Shown: positions 1 through 9,625 of the stretch, in pieces
How the letters are laid out: each line of letters opens with the position of its first letter
How positions within the stretch are numbered: the first letter of the stretch is position 1
Assembly: GCF_028656955.1 (NCBI RefSeq)
Contig: NZ_JAMDGY010000084.1
Span: 1-46,663, forward strand
From: Pseudomonas fontis
Lineage (GTDB): Bacteria; Pseudomonadota; Gammaproteobacteria; Pseudomonadales; Pseudomonadaceae
Reading direction: 5' to 3'
Length of the DNA: 46,663 nt
Translations under genes and position numbers: made by a program
The notes under the pieces: model-generated
The model's database searches: none
Told to the model about the DNA's origin: nothing
What the model saw: the letters and a program-made list of their open reading frames with translations, nothing else

Positions 1-25
1 AGCTTCACAAACTTCAGGATCAGAC

Positions 26-50
26 TGTGGGAGCCGGCCTTGCCGGCGAT
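26..50 (+). repeat. REP element, single visible copy
   Basis: A 25-base palindromic repeat reading tgtgggagccggccttgccg and ending in gcgat lies 4 bases past the thiC stop. The same unit recurs ten more times in the window, always as inverted pairs. Here only the plus-oriented member is visible. Its partner would fall just left of the window edge, given the 22-26 base spacer seen in the other pairs. This is the known P. putida REP type. Confidence 0.9.
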
Positions 51-54
51 GCTT

Positions 55-1935
<1,881 letters not shown>

Positions 1936-2092
1936 CACAGGCTCTCCAGACGGTTTGGGTGTCGGAGTGAACCTGATAAAGGCACGGACGCACCGGGGCT
2001 GGTGCTGTGCTGGAAAACGGTATGACGGGCAGCCCTACTGGCTGGATCGACATTCCGAAACCGGCACAAGAGGGCTCGCGCAATGACGAGCA

Positions 2093-2182
2093 ATCTTGTT
2101 CCCTACGCAGGCGCTAACCTGATCAGGTTCAACGGGATCCGGAATTTCCGATCTCAGCCTCGACTCAAGGCACCCCGACAAG
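2093..2182 (-). promoter_or_regulatory. TPP riboswitch (THI element) upstream of thiC
   Basis: Read on the minus strand, this stretch holds the conserved THI-box parts in order: ggggtgcc near 2174, then ggctgaga near 2155, then gaacctgatcaggttagcgc and cgtagggaa near 2097-2130. These are the two ligand-binding arms of the thiamine pyrophosphate aptamer. It sits about 160 bases before the thiC start, leaving room for an expression platform. The 390-base gap between thiC and the TolC-family gene holds this element and presumably both promoters; I recognise nothing else in it. Confidence 0.95.
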
Positions 2183-2328
2183 AACGCGACCAGTCTAGAC
2201 TGCTGTGCCCCCAAACAGCAACCGTGCAAACACAAGCACGATAAATGGCGCAAATAGCAGATTGTTGCAAAATGCTGGCGCTACTACACTGCCGTACGCG
2301 GAATCTCCCATTGTTCAAGGATCGCCCT

Positions 2329-3768
2329 ATGCTGCGCAAACTTTCACTGGCCCTTGCCGTGTCTTGTGCTACCAACGGAATGGCCTGGGCGGCTGAACAG
2401 CCCTTGTCAGCAAAAACCGACCTGGTCAGCGTCTACCAGGAAGCCGTGACCAACAACGCCGACCTTGCTGCCGCCCAGGCCGACTACGGCGCACGTCGCG
2501 AAGTGGTGCCACAGGCCCGTGCCGGCCTGCTGCCAAACCTTTCGGCCGGCGCTGAAATGCAGAACACCCGGACCAAGCTCGACGACCCGTCGATCACCTC
2601 CAACCGCAGCGGCAACTCCTGGACCGCGACCCTGGCGCAGCCGATCTTCCGTGCCGATCGCTGGTTCCAGTTGCAGGCAGCCGAAGCGGTCAACGAACAA
2701 GCGGCCCTGGAGCTGTCGGCGACCGAGCAGAACCTGATCCTGCAAAGTGCCGAGAACTATTTCGCAGTGCTGCGTGCCCAGGACAACCTGGCCTCGACCA
2801 AGGCCGAGGAAGCCGCGTTCAAGCGCCAGCTCGACCAGTCCAACGAGCGTTTCGACGTGGGCCTGTCGGACAAGACCGACGTCCTCCAATCGCAAGCCAG
2901 TTATGACACCGCGCGGGCCAACCGTATCGTCGCCCAGCGTCAGGTCGAAGATGCCTTCGAAGCACTGGTGACCCTGACCAACCGCACCTACAACGCCTTG
3001 CAGGGTGTGGTGCACAGCCTGCCGATCCAGCTGCCGATTCCCAACGATGCCAAGGCCTGGGTCGATACCGCTGCCAAGCAGAACCTCAACCTGCAAGCGA
3101 CCAACTACGCGGTCAGTGCGGCAGAAGAGACCCTGCGCCAGCGCAAAGCCGGGCACGCGCCGACACTCGACGCCGTGGCCAAGTACCAGAAGGGCGACAA
3201 CGACAACCTGGGCTTCACCAACTCGAACCTGCCTGGGCAGAACTACCACGGTGATGTCGAGCAGACCAGCATCGGCCTGCAGTTGAACATCCCGATCTAC
3301 AGCGGCGGGCTGACCAGCTCGCAAGTGCGCGAGGCATATCAGCGCTTGAACCAGAGCGAGCAGCAGCGCGAAAGCCTGCGTCGCCAGGTGGTGGAGAACA
3401 CCCGCAACCTGCACCGCGCGGTGAACACCGACGTGGAGCAGGTGCAGGCGCGCAAGCAGTCGATCATTTCCAACCAGAGTGCGTTGGAAGCGACGGAAAT
3501 CGGTTATCAGGTGGGTACGCGCAACATTGTCGACGTACTGGATGCTCAGCGTCAGCTGTACACCTCGGTGCGCGACTACAACAACACCCGCTATGACTAC
3601 ATCCTCGACAACCTGCGCCTGAAGCAGGCGGCCGGCACCTTGAGCCCGCAAGACCTCAACGACCTGAGCCGCTACCTCAAGCCGGACTACAACCCGGACA
3701 AGGACTTCCTGCCACCGGACCTGGCCAAGGCGGCAGCGGCCAACTTCGAGCGGCCTCGGGAGCAGTAG
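2329..3768 (+). CDS. tolC: TolC-family outer membrane efflux protein
   Basis: The product is an outer membrane channel of the TolC type, forming the exit duct for type I secretion or tripartite drug efflux. It has 479 residues. The first 21 form a signal peptide (MLRKLSLALAVSCATNGMAWA, cleaved before AEQ). Two repeated outer membrane efflux domains follow, with the typical long helices rich in Gln, Ala and Asn and family blocks such as EVVPQARAGLLPNL and IPIYSGGLTSSQVREA. The reading frame is open further upstream, but this ATG has AAGGA seven bases before it and begins the signal peptide. No inner-membrane pump partner is adjacent, as is common for TolC itself. Which pump it serves cannot be told from sequence. 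Confidence 0.9.
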   Translation: MLRKLSLALAVSCATNGMAWAAEQPLSAKTDLVSVYQEAVTNNADLAAAQADYGARREVVPQARAGLLPNLSAGAEMQNTRTKLDDPSITSNRSGNSWTATLAQPIFRADRWFQLQAAEAVNEQAALELSATEQNLILQSAENYFAVLRAQDNLASTKAEEAAFKRQLDQSNERFDVGLSDKTDVLQSQASYDTARANRIVAQRQVEDAFEALVTLTNRTYNALQGVVHSLPIQLPIPNDAKAWVDTAAKQNLNLQATNYAVSAAEETLRQRKAGHAPTLDAVAKYQKGDNDNLGFTNSNLPGQNYHGDVEQTSIGLQLNIPIYSGGLTSSQVREAYQRLNQSEQQRESLRRQVVENTRNLHRAVNTDVEQVQARKQSIISNQSALEATEIGYQVGTRNIVDVLDAQRQLYTSVRDYNNTRYDYILDNLRLKQAAGTLSPQDLNDLSRYLKPDYNPDKDFLPPDLAKAAAANFERPREQ

Positions 3769-3789
3769 TCGGTAGCCTGGAAGGGCCTC

Positions 3790-3861
3790 ATCGCCGGCAA
3801 GGCCGGCTCCCACAGTGGATGCTTTGCTGCCTACCTTGTGGAAGCCGGCCTTGCCGGCGAT
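3790..3861. repeat. REP inverted pair between tolC and waaA
   Basis: Two copies of the 25-base REP unit face each other at 3790-3814 (minus) and 3837-3861 (plus), with a 22-base spacer. The second copy has one change (tgtggaagccgg). The pair fills the gap between convergent genes and may act as a transcription terminator or mRNA 3' stabiliser. Confidence 0.92.
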
Positions 3862-3874
3862 GAGGCCAGAAAGG

Positions 3875-5143
3875 TCAAAGCAACCTGCCCAACCCGTCGA
3901 GCAAGCGCTGCAACGCCCCCTGATTGGCCTTCATCACCGCCACGCCCGCCGCGCCCATGCGCTCGGCATCCTTGGGCAGTTCGATCAAGCGCCGTACGGC
4001 AGCGGCCAGGCCCTGCGCATCCTCCACCTCCTGCAACGCCCCCGCCTCGCGCAACATCGCCGCGATCTCCAGGAAGTTGAACAGGTGCGGCCCACTCAGC
4101 ACCGGCTTGGCCAGCGCTGCCGGCTCCAGCAGGTTGTGCCCACCATTGGCCACCAGGCTGCCGCCGACAAAAGCGATATCCGCCAACGCATAGAGAAACA
4201 GCAGCTCCCCCATGGTATCGCCCAACAGCACCTGGGTCTGGGCAGTCACCGCATCGGCGGTGGAACGACGCACCGTGGAAAACTGCTGGCGGCACAGCTC
4301 ATGGACCGCATTGAAACGCTCCGGATGGCGCGGCACCAGCATCAGCAAGGCATCCGCGTGATGCTCGAGCAACTGCCGATGCGCCGCCAGGATCACCTCG
4401 TCCTCACCCTCATGGGTACTGGCTGCGATCCACACCGGGCGCTGCTGCGCCTGCCACTGCCCACGCAATGCCTCAGCGTGAATCGGCAACTGCGCATCGA
4501 TGGTCAGGTCAAACTTGATCGAGCCGGTCACCTGCACGCATTCAGGCCGCGCGCCCAACTGGCGGAAGCGTTCGGCCTCGGTCTCGGTCTGCGCCGCGAT
4601 CAGGCTCATTTCAGCCAGCATTGGCCGGGTCAGCTTGGCGAACTTCGCGTAGCCACGCGCCGAGCGCTCAGACAACCGCGCATTGGCCAACGCCACCGGA
4701 ATGCCGCGCTTGGCGCACTGGTGAATATGGTTCGGCCACAGCTCGGTTTCCATGATCACCGCGAGCGTAGGCCGCGCATTGTCGAGGAAACGCCCCGCCG
4801 CCCACGGCAGGTCATAGGGCAGGTAGCAATGCTGGATGCGCGGCTCGTCGGCAAACAGTGCCTTGATCCGCTCCGAGCCGGTCGGGGTCATGCAGGTGAT
4901 GGTGATCGGCAGCTGTGGATAACGTGCCAGCAGGGCGCGAATCATCGGCGCGGCGGCAATGCTTTCGCCCACCGACACCGCATGCACCCAGATCCCGCCC
5001 GGTTTCAGGGGCGCCAGGCCAAACGCAAAGCGCTCGCCAATGCGCTGGCCATAAGCCGGCGCCTTGCGCGAACGCAGGAACAGGCGCAGCGCAACCAGCG
5101 GCAGGCCCAGGTGAAACAGCAGGGTATAAAGGGTTCTGTTCAT
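3875..5143 (-). CDS. waaA: Kdo transferase WaaA (lipid A Kdo transferase)
   Basis: WaaA transfers 3-deoxy-D-manno-octulosonic acid from CMP-Kdo to lipid IVA at the inner face of the inner membrane, the first step of LPS core assembly. The 422-residue protein has an N-terminal membrane anchor (LYTLLFHLGLPLVALRLFL), the motif QRIGERF with the expected catalytic glutamate, the block HAVSVGE, and a GT-B fold C-terminal half with NLLEPAAL. I chose the ATG at 5143, which starts with the family sequence MNRTLYTLL; the open frame extends 20 codons further without family similarity. It converges on the tolC-family gene and ends 13 bases from a REP unit. Number of Kdo residues added cannot be read from sequence. 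Confidence 0.95.
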   Translation of the reverse strand: MNRTLYTLLFHLGLPLVALRLFLRSRKAPAYGQRIGERFAFGLAPLKPGGIWVHAVSVGESIAAAPMIRALLARYPQLPITITCMTPTGSERIKALFADEPRIQHCYLPYDLPWAAGRFLDNARPTLAVIMETELWPNHIHQCAKRGIPVALANARLSERSARGYAKFAKLTRPMLAEMSLIAAQTETEAERFRQLGARPECVQVTGSIKFDLTIDAQLPIHAEALRGQWQAQQRPVWIAASTHEGEDEVILAAHRQLLEHHADALLMLVPRHPERFNAVHELCRQQFSTVRRSTADAVTAQTQVLLGDTMGELLFLYALADIAFVGGSLVANGGHNLLEPAALAKPVLSGPHLFNFLEIAAMLREAGALQEVEDAQGLAAAVRRLIELPKDAERMGAAGVAVMKANQGALQRLLDGLGRLL

Positions 5144-5157
5144 GGCGCCGAAGTGTA

Positions 5158-6048
5158 CTAGCCAATCGCTCGCAAGTGCACTGAGAAGCGCTCGGCCAAA
5201 CACTGCGCCGCCGGTCCCAGCGGCTCATCGCGGCGCCAGGCCAGCTCCACCACCAGCGCCGGTGGCGCCCACTCACTGGCCAGCTCGATCATCTGCGCCT
5301 GGTAGGTCGGGTACTGCACCACATGGCGTGGCAGCCAGGCCCAGCCGAGGCCGCGCATCAGCAACTCGGCAATCGAGTAGAAGCTGTCGGCGCGCCAGAT
5401 CTGCGGGCTGATCGGTTCACCGCCGGGATAGTCGGTGTCGCGTGGCGTGATCAACAGCTGGCGATGCTGCGCCAGTTGCTGACGGCTGACCTTCTTCAAC
5501 CCGGCCAGAGGGTGATGCGCCGCGCACACCGTGACCATTTCCACGCTGCCCAGGGCCCGTCGCTCCAGCGCTGCCGGCATGCGCTCATGGTGGAACAGCA
5601 GGCCCAGGTCGGCCTTGCGCTCAACCAGCTTGCGCGCTACATCACCCTGGGCGCCGCTGGCCATCTGCACTTCAAGCAAGGGAAACTGGCGCGACAACTC
5701 TTCAAGGCTGTCGAGCACCGGCTGATAGGGCATCGCCTCATCCTGCGCTACCCGCAACTGCGCCTCCTGCCCGCGCATCAATGCCAGCGCGCGGCCATCC
5801 AGGCGCTCACACTGGCGCAACAGTTCGCGAGCATCTTCCAAGAGTGCCTTGCCCGCTTCGGTCAACTGCGGCTGGCGCCCGCTGCTACGCTCGAACAGGG
5901 TCAGGCCCAGATCCGCCTCCAGCATCGCAATACTGCTGCTGACCGCCGATTGAGCCTTGCGCTGGGCGCGCGCCACCGCCGAGAACGAGCGCTGCTCGGC
6001 CACTAGTACAAACAATCGCAGGTGTTCGAGGTTCCACTGCTCGGCCAT
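5158..6048 (-). CDS. LysR-family transcriptional regulator
   Basis: This is a 296-residue LysR-type regulator: an N-terminal winged helix-turn-helix (about residues 5-64, with LEHLRLFVLVAEQRSFSAVA and the recognition helix AQSAVSSSIAMLE) and a periplasmic-binding-protein-like effector domain from about residue 90. It is transcribed away from an SMR efflux gene with only about 90 bases between the starts, the usual layout for a LysR protein controlling its neighbour. That link is inferred from position. The ATG at 6048 is preferred over a TTG five codons upstream, which is part of the likely ribosome binding region (GGAGATAGG). The effector is unknown. Confidence 0.9.
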   Translation of the reverse strand: MAEQWNLEHLRLFVLVAEQRSFSAVARAQRKAQSAVSSSIAMLEADLGLTLFERSSGRQPQLTEAGKALLEDARELLRQCERLDGRALALMRGQEAQLRVAQDEAMPYQPVLDSLEELSRQFPLLEVQMASGAQGDVARKLVERKADLGLLFHHERMPAALERRALGSVEMVTVCAAHHPLAGLKKVSRQQLAQHRQLLITPRDTDYPGGEPISPQIWRADSFYSIAELLMRGLGWAWLPRHVVQYPTYQAQMIELASEWAPPALVVELAWRRDEPLGPAAQCLAERFSVHLRAIG

Positions 6049-6138
6049 GCAACCTATCTCCAATTCAGATAGGAAATGACTTTACCGCATTCAGACAATC
6101 TCTAAAATGCCCGACCAGATCAATCGGAGATACCCACC

Positions 6139-6471
6139 ATGAATGCCTACGCCCTCCTCGCCATCGCCATTTGCGCCGAGGTTATCGCCACCGCCTCGAT
6201 GAAAGCCGTCAAAGGCTTCAGCACGCCGCTGCCGCTGCTGCTGATGGTCTGCGGCTACGCGATTGCATTCTGGATGCTGACGCTGGTGGTGCGGACCATC
6301 CCGGTGGGTATCGCCTACGCCATCTGGTCGGGCCTGGGCATCGTGCTGATCAGCATTGCCGCGCTGATCGTCTACGGGCAGAAGCTCGACCTGCCGGCAA
6401 TCCTCGGCATGACGATGATCGTCGGCGGCGTGGTGGTGATCCAGGTGTTCTCGAAAACCACCGGACATTGA
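6139..6471 (+). CDS. SMR-family small multidrug efflux protein (EmrE-like)
   Basis: This 110-residue protein has four membrane helices and fits the small multidrug resistance family, which works as a dimer exchanging protons for cationic drugs or guanidinium compounds across the inner membrane. The essential glutamate is present at position 14 (CAEVIATASMKA). The block IPVGIAYAIWSGLGIV matches helix 3 of EmrE and Gdx proteins. A shorter family match such as SugE/Gdx is less likely because the helix-2 and helix-3 blocks look EmrE-like, but substrate cannot be fixed from sequence. It is divergent from a LysR regulator that may control it. Confidence 0.93.
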   Translation: MNAYALLAIAICAEVIATASMKAVKGFSTPLPLLLMVCGYAIAFWMLTLVVRTIPVGIAYAIWSGLGIVLISIAALIVYGQKLDLPAILGMTMIVGGVVVIQVFSKTTGH

Positions 6472-6539
6472 TGCCCGGCACGGTGCAACCCGTTACAGGC
6501 TGTATACTGCGCTCCTGTCCCAGTTTGTGAGGTGAGTGC

Positions 6540-7715
6540 ATGCCATCCGTTATTTCCACCGACGTCCTGATCGTCGGCGCAGGGGTCGCAGGCCTCTGGC
6601 TCAATGCCCGCCTGCGCCGCCTGGGCTACTCGACAGTGCTGGTGGAACGCGCCAGCCTCGGTGGCGAGCAAACCCTCAAGTCCCAGGGCATCATCCACGG
6701 CGGCGCCAAGTACGCCTTGCATGGCGCACTGACCGGCGCCTCCGAAGCGATTGCCGACATGCCGCGACGCTGGCGCGAAGCCCTCGATGGCAATGGCGAG
6801 CTGGATCTGACCGGCGTCCGCCTGCTGTCCGAGGCGCACTACCTGTGGTCACCCGGCACCCTGGCCGGCAACCTCACCAGTTTCTTCGCCAGCAAGGCCG
6901 TGCGCGGGCGCGTCGACCAGGTCAAGGGCGACCAGTTGCCACCGGCTTTGCAGGACCGCGCCTTCAAGGGCAAGGTCTACCGCCTGGCCGAACTGGTCAT
7001 CGATGTGCCGAGCCTGTTGGCGCGCCTGGCGGAACTCGCCGGTGACAGCCTGCTGGCCGGCGAGCAGGTCGAACCCCTGCGTGACGGTGAAGCGCTGGTC
7101 GGCCTGCGCGTCGATGGCCGCGAGATTCGCGCCCAGCGCGTCATTCTCAGTGCCGGCGCCGGCAATGCCGAGTTGCTGCACACCCTTGGCTTGAGCCAGC
7201 CGGCCATGCAGCGGCGCCCGCTGCACATGGTCATGGCCAAGGGGCCAAGCCTGAAACCGCTGTACGCCCATTGCCTGGGCGGCGGGCCGAAGCCGCGCAT
7301 CACCGTCACCAGCCACCCGGCCGCCAATGGCCAATGGGTCTGGTACCTCGGTGGCGACCTGGCCGAAGCCGAAGGCGTAGCCCGCGAGCCCGAGGCGCAA
7401 ATCGCCGCGGCGAAAAAGGAAGTCTCGAACCTGCTGCCATGGGTCGACCTCAGCCAGGTCAACTGGGCCACGGTGCGCATCGATCGCGCCGAGCCGGCGC
7501 AATCGGGCCTGGTGCGCCCGGACAACGCCTTCCTCGCCGAAGATCATCGCCTGCTGGTCGGTTGGCCGACCAAACTGGCCCTGGCGCCGGACTTCAGTGA
7601 TCGCGTATTGAAAGCCCTGGAACGTGACGGCATCCAGCCAGGCAACGTGCCGGCCCTGCCCACACTGCCCCGCCCGCCACTGGCCCAACCGGTGTGGGAG
7701 CAACTGCTGCCATGA
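6540..7715 (+). CDS. FAD-dependent oxidoreductase (DAO family)
   Basis: This is a 391-residue flavoprotein. The N-terminus carries the Rossmann dinucleotide-binding motif (VLIVGAGVAGLWLNARL, residues about 9-25) followed by an acidic residue at the end of the second strand (VLVE). A family-specific block QGIIHGGAKYALHG resembles glycerol-3-phosphate or hydroxyacid oxidases of the DAO superfamily. The substrate is unknown. GAGGTGAG precedes the ATG, and a possible -10 box TATACT lies at 6503-6508, though I see no convincing -35. Its stop overlaps the start of the aldo/keto reductase, so the two are likely translated together. Confidence 0.88.
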   Translation: MPSVISTDVLIVGAGVAGLWLNARLRRLGYSTVLVERASLGGEQTLKSQGIIHGGAKYALHGALTGASEAIADMPRRWREALDGNGELDLTGVRLLSEAHYLWSPGTLAGNLTSFFASKAVRGRVDQVKGDQLPPALQDRAFKGKVYRLAELVIDVPSLLARLAELAGDSLLAGEQVEPLRDGEALVGLRVDGREIRAQRVILSAGAGNAELLHTLGLSQPAMQRRPLHMVMAKGPSLKPLYAHCLGGGPKPRITVTSHPAANGQWVWYLGGDLAEAEGVAREPEAQIAAAKKEVSNLLPWVDLSQVNWATVRIDRAEPAQSGLVRPDNAFLAEDHRLLVGWPTKLALAPDFSDRVLKALERDGIQPGNVPALPTLPRPPLAQPVWEQLLP

Positions 7716-8524
7716 GCCTGCCAACCCTGCACGATCTGCATCGCCCCCTGGGCAGCACCGGCCTGACGGTTTCGCCGCTAGGCCTGGGCACGGTGAAACT
7801 GGGCCGCGACCAAGGGGTTAAATACCCTAACGGCTTCACCATTCCCGACGACCAGCAGGCCTTGCAACTGCTGGCCCAGGCCCGCGAGCTGGGCATCAAC
7901 CTGATCGATACTGCGCCTGCCTATGGCCGCAGCGAAGAGCGCCTCGGCCCGCTGTTGCGTGGCCAGCGCCACGAGTGGGTGATCGTCAGCAAGGTGGGTG
8001 AAGAGTTCGACAACGGCCAATCGCGTTTCGATTTCAGCGCTGCGCATACCCGCCTTTCGGTGGAACGCAGCCTCAAGCGCCTGGAAACCGACTGCATCGA
8101 GTTGGTGCTGGTGCACTCCGACGGCAACGACCTGCATATCCTGGAACACGAGGACGTCTACGCGACCCTCGAGCGCCTGAAGCAGGAAGGCAAGATTCGC
8201 GGCTTCGGCTTCTCCGGCAAGACCGCCGCCGGCGGCGTGAAGGCGCTGGAGCAAGGCGACTGCGCCATGGTCACCTACAATCTCAATGAACAGGGCGAAC
8301 GCCCGGTGCTTGACTACGCCGCCGACCACGGCAAGGCGATCCTGGTGAAGAAAGCCCTGGCCAGCGGGCATGTGTGCCTGAGCCCGGGCGTCGACCCGGT
8401 GCGGGCCAGCTTCGAGCTGCTGTTTGCCCATCCCGGCGTGAGCAGTGCTATTGTCGGTACCATCAATCCAGTGCACCTGGCCCACAACGTGGCCACTGTC
8501 GCGCAGGTACTCAAACAGCGCTGA
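7712..8524 (+). CDS. aldo/keto reductase
   Basis: This is a 270-residue NAD(P)H-dependent aldo/keto reductase with a TIM-barrel fold. The catalytic tetrad can be placed: Asp in NLIDTAPAYG, Tyr in the same block (AYGRSEERLG), Lys in VIVSKVG and His in LVLVHSDGND. The start is the ATG that overlaps the TGA of the preceding flavoprotein gene (ATGA), a sign of translational coupling. The open frame continues six codons upstream from a GTG. The substrate is unknown; pairing with the flavoprotein and the next Nudix-like gene suggests one small operon. Confidence 0.92.
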   Translation: MSLPTLHDLHRPLGSTGLTVSPLGLGTVKLGRDQGVKYPNGFTIPDDQQALQLLAQARELGINLIDTAPAYGRSEERLGPLLRGQRHEWVIVSKVGEEFDNGQSRFDFSAAHTRLSVERSLKRLETDCIELVLVHSDGNDLHILEHEDVYATLERLKQEGKIRGFGFSGKTAAGGVKALEQGDCAMVTYNLNEQGERPVLDYAADHGKAILVKKALASGHVCLSPGVDPVRASFELLFAHPGVSSAIVGTINPVHLAHNVATVAQVLKQR

Positions 8525-8564
8525 GCCGCCGCCGCGGCCGACCCCAACGCAAGAAGGAGCCGAC

Positions 8565-9524
8565 ATGGCGCGAACGCTGATCCGCAAGAACCCGAGCAAC
8601 TTCAAGACCCTGCCGCTGCACGTGGAGGCCGGCCCGGACGGGCTGAGCTACCAGAGCATCGGCCGGCCGCTGAACTTTGCCCAGACCTTGCAGCGGCGCA
8701 AGGCGATCCAGATCGCCGACAGCGAACGGTTTGCCGTGGAGCTGGCCAACCTGGGCGTGTCGGTGCGACTGACCCTGACCTGGCAGAACCGTGACTACTG
8801 GGTGCTGGTCCGCCAACGCCGGCAGGATCGCGGTGACGTGGTGCTCAAGCTGATCTCCGGGTATGTGCCGGCGCAGGAGCTGAATCTGCCGCTGCACACG
8901 GCGGTGCAGGAAGTGGCCGAGGAGTGCCTGCTGGAAACGCCGGAAGGGTGGCTCGGCGGGCGCTTCAATGACACCTGGTTGCCAGCCCCTTATGCCGATG
9001 CCCTGCACTACCGCGAAGCCTTGCCGTTCGTGCTCACCCCGGAGTCCGGGGCGGCGCGGCCGGTGCGCTGTGCCAACCTGCAGTTGATCGAACGGCCCAG
9101 GGCCTATGTGCACCTGCCGACCGCCTCGTTGCAGTTGATCTATGACCTGCGCTTGCAGGTGCCACGGGAAGCCAAGTCGCTGAGCCTGTTCCATGTCGAT
9201 GAGCGCCTGGAAGGCGATCAACTGGTGGCGCGGCTCAATCGCAGCCGGCCGGACTTGTACCTGATGCCACTGGAAGACGGGCAGCCGCAGGCCGAGCTGT
9301 ACACCTTGAAGAAGGACCGCTTGATTCCGGCGAGTACGCGTGGGGTATACCTGGCAGAGAGTTTTGCCCGGCAGGAAGGCTGGTTGGTGCGCGATGAGCG
9401 GATTCGCTGGAAGGACTGGCTGAGGCAGCAGGGCCTGGTCACGGCCAAGGAGTCCGGGCTGAAACGGCTGACGGGCAAGGCGCGAGAACTGTTGCAGATG
9501 GCCCGGGGAAGCTTGCACAAATAG
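8565..9524 (+). CDS. conserved protein with a Nudix-like box
   Basis: This 319-residue protein belongs to a family conserved in Pseudomonas that is often labelled a metal ABC transporter ATPase. I see no Walker A, no ABC signature and no Walker B, so that label is not supported. Instead residues 99-123 read G-X5-E-X9-QEVAEECLL, close to the Nudix box (GX5EX7REUXEEXGU) with a two-residue longer spacer and Gln in place of Arg. This suggests a Nudix fold that hydrolyses or binds a nucleoside-diphosphate-linked compound, but no substrate can be named. The ATG follows AAGGAG at good spacing, 40 bases after the aldo/keto reductase. It ends next to a REP pair. Confidence 0.8.
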   Translation: MARTLIRKNPSNFKTLPLHVEAGPDGLSYQSIGRPLNFAQTLQRRKAIQIADSERFAVELANLGVSVRLTLTWQNRDYWVLVRQRRQDRGDVVLKLISGYVPAQELNLPLHTAVQEVAEECLLETPEGWLGGRFNDTWLPAPYADALHYREALPFVLTPESGAARPVRCANLQLIERPRAYVHLPTASLQLIYDLRLQVPREAKSLSLFHVDERLEGDQLVARLNRSRPDLYLMPLEDGQPQAELYTLKKDRLIPASTRGVYLAESFARQEGWLVRDERIRWKDWLRQQGLVTAKESGLKRLTGKARELLQMARGSLHK

Positions 9525-9534
9525 CGTAAACAGC

Positions 9535-9610
9535 ATCGCCGGCAAGGCCGGCTCCCACAGGGAATTGCAGTGCACCTGCTATCTCTGTGGGAGCCGGCCT
9601 TGCCGGCGAT
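9535..9610. repeat. REP inverted pair between convergent genes
   Basis: REP units at 9535-9559 (minus) and 9586-9610 (plus) face each other with a 26-base spacer, both perfect copies of the consensus. They fill the gap between the Nudix-like gene and hldE, which converge here. Confidence 0.93.
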
Positions 9611-9625
9611 GTTTTGCCAGGCAGC

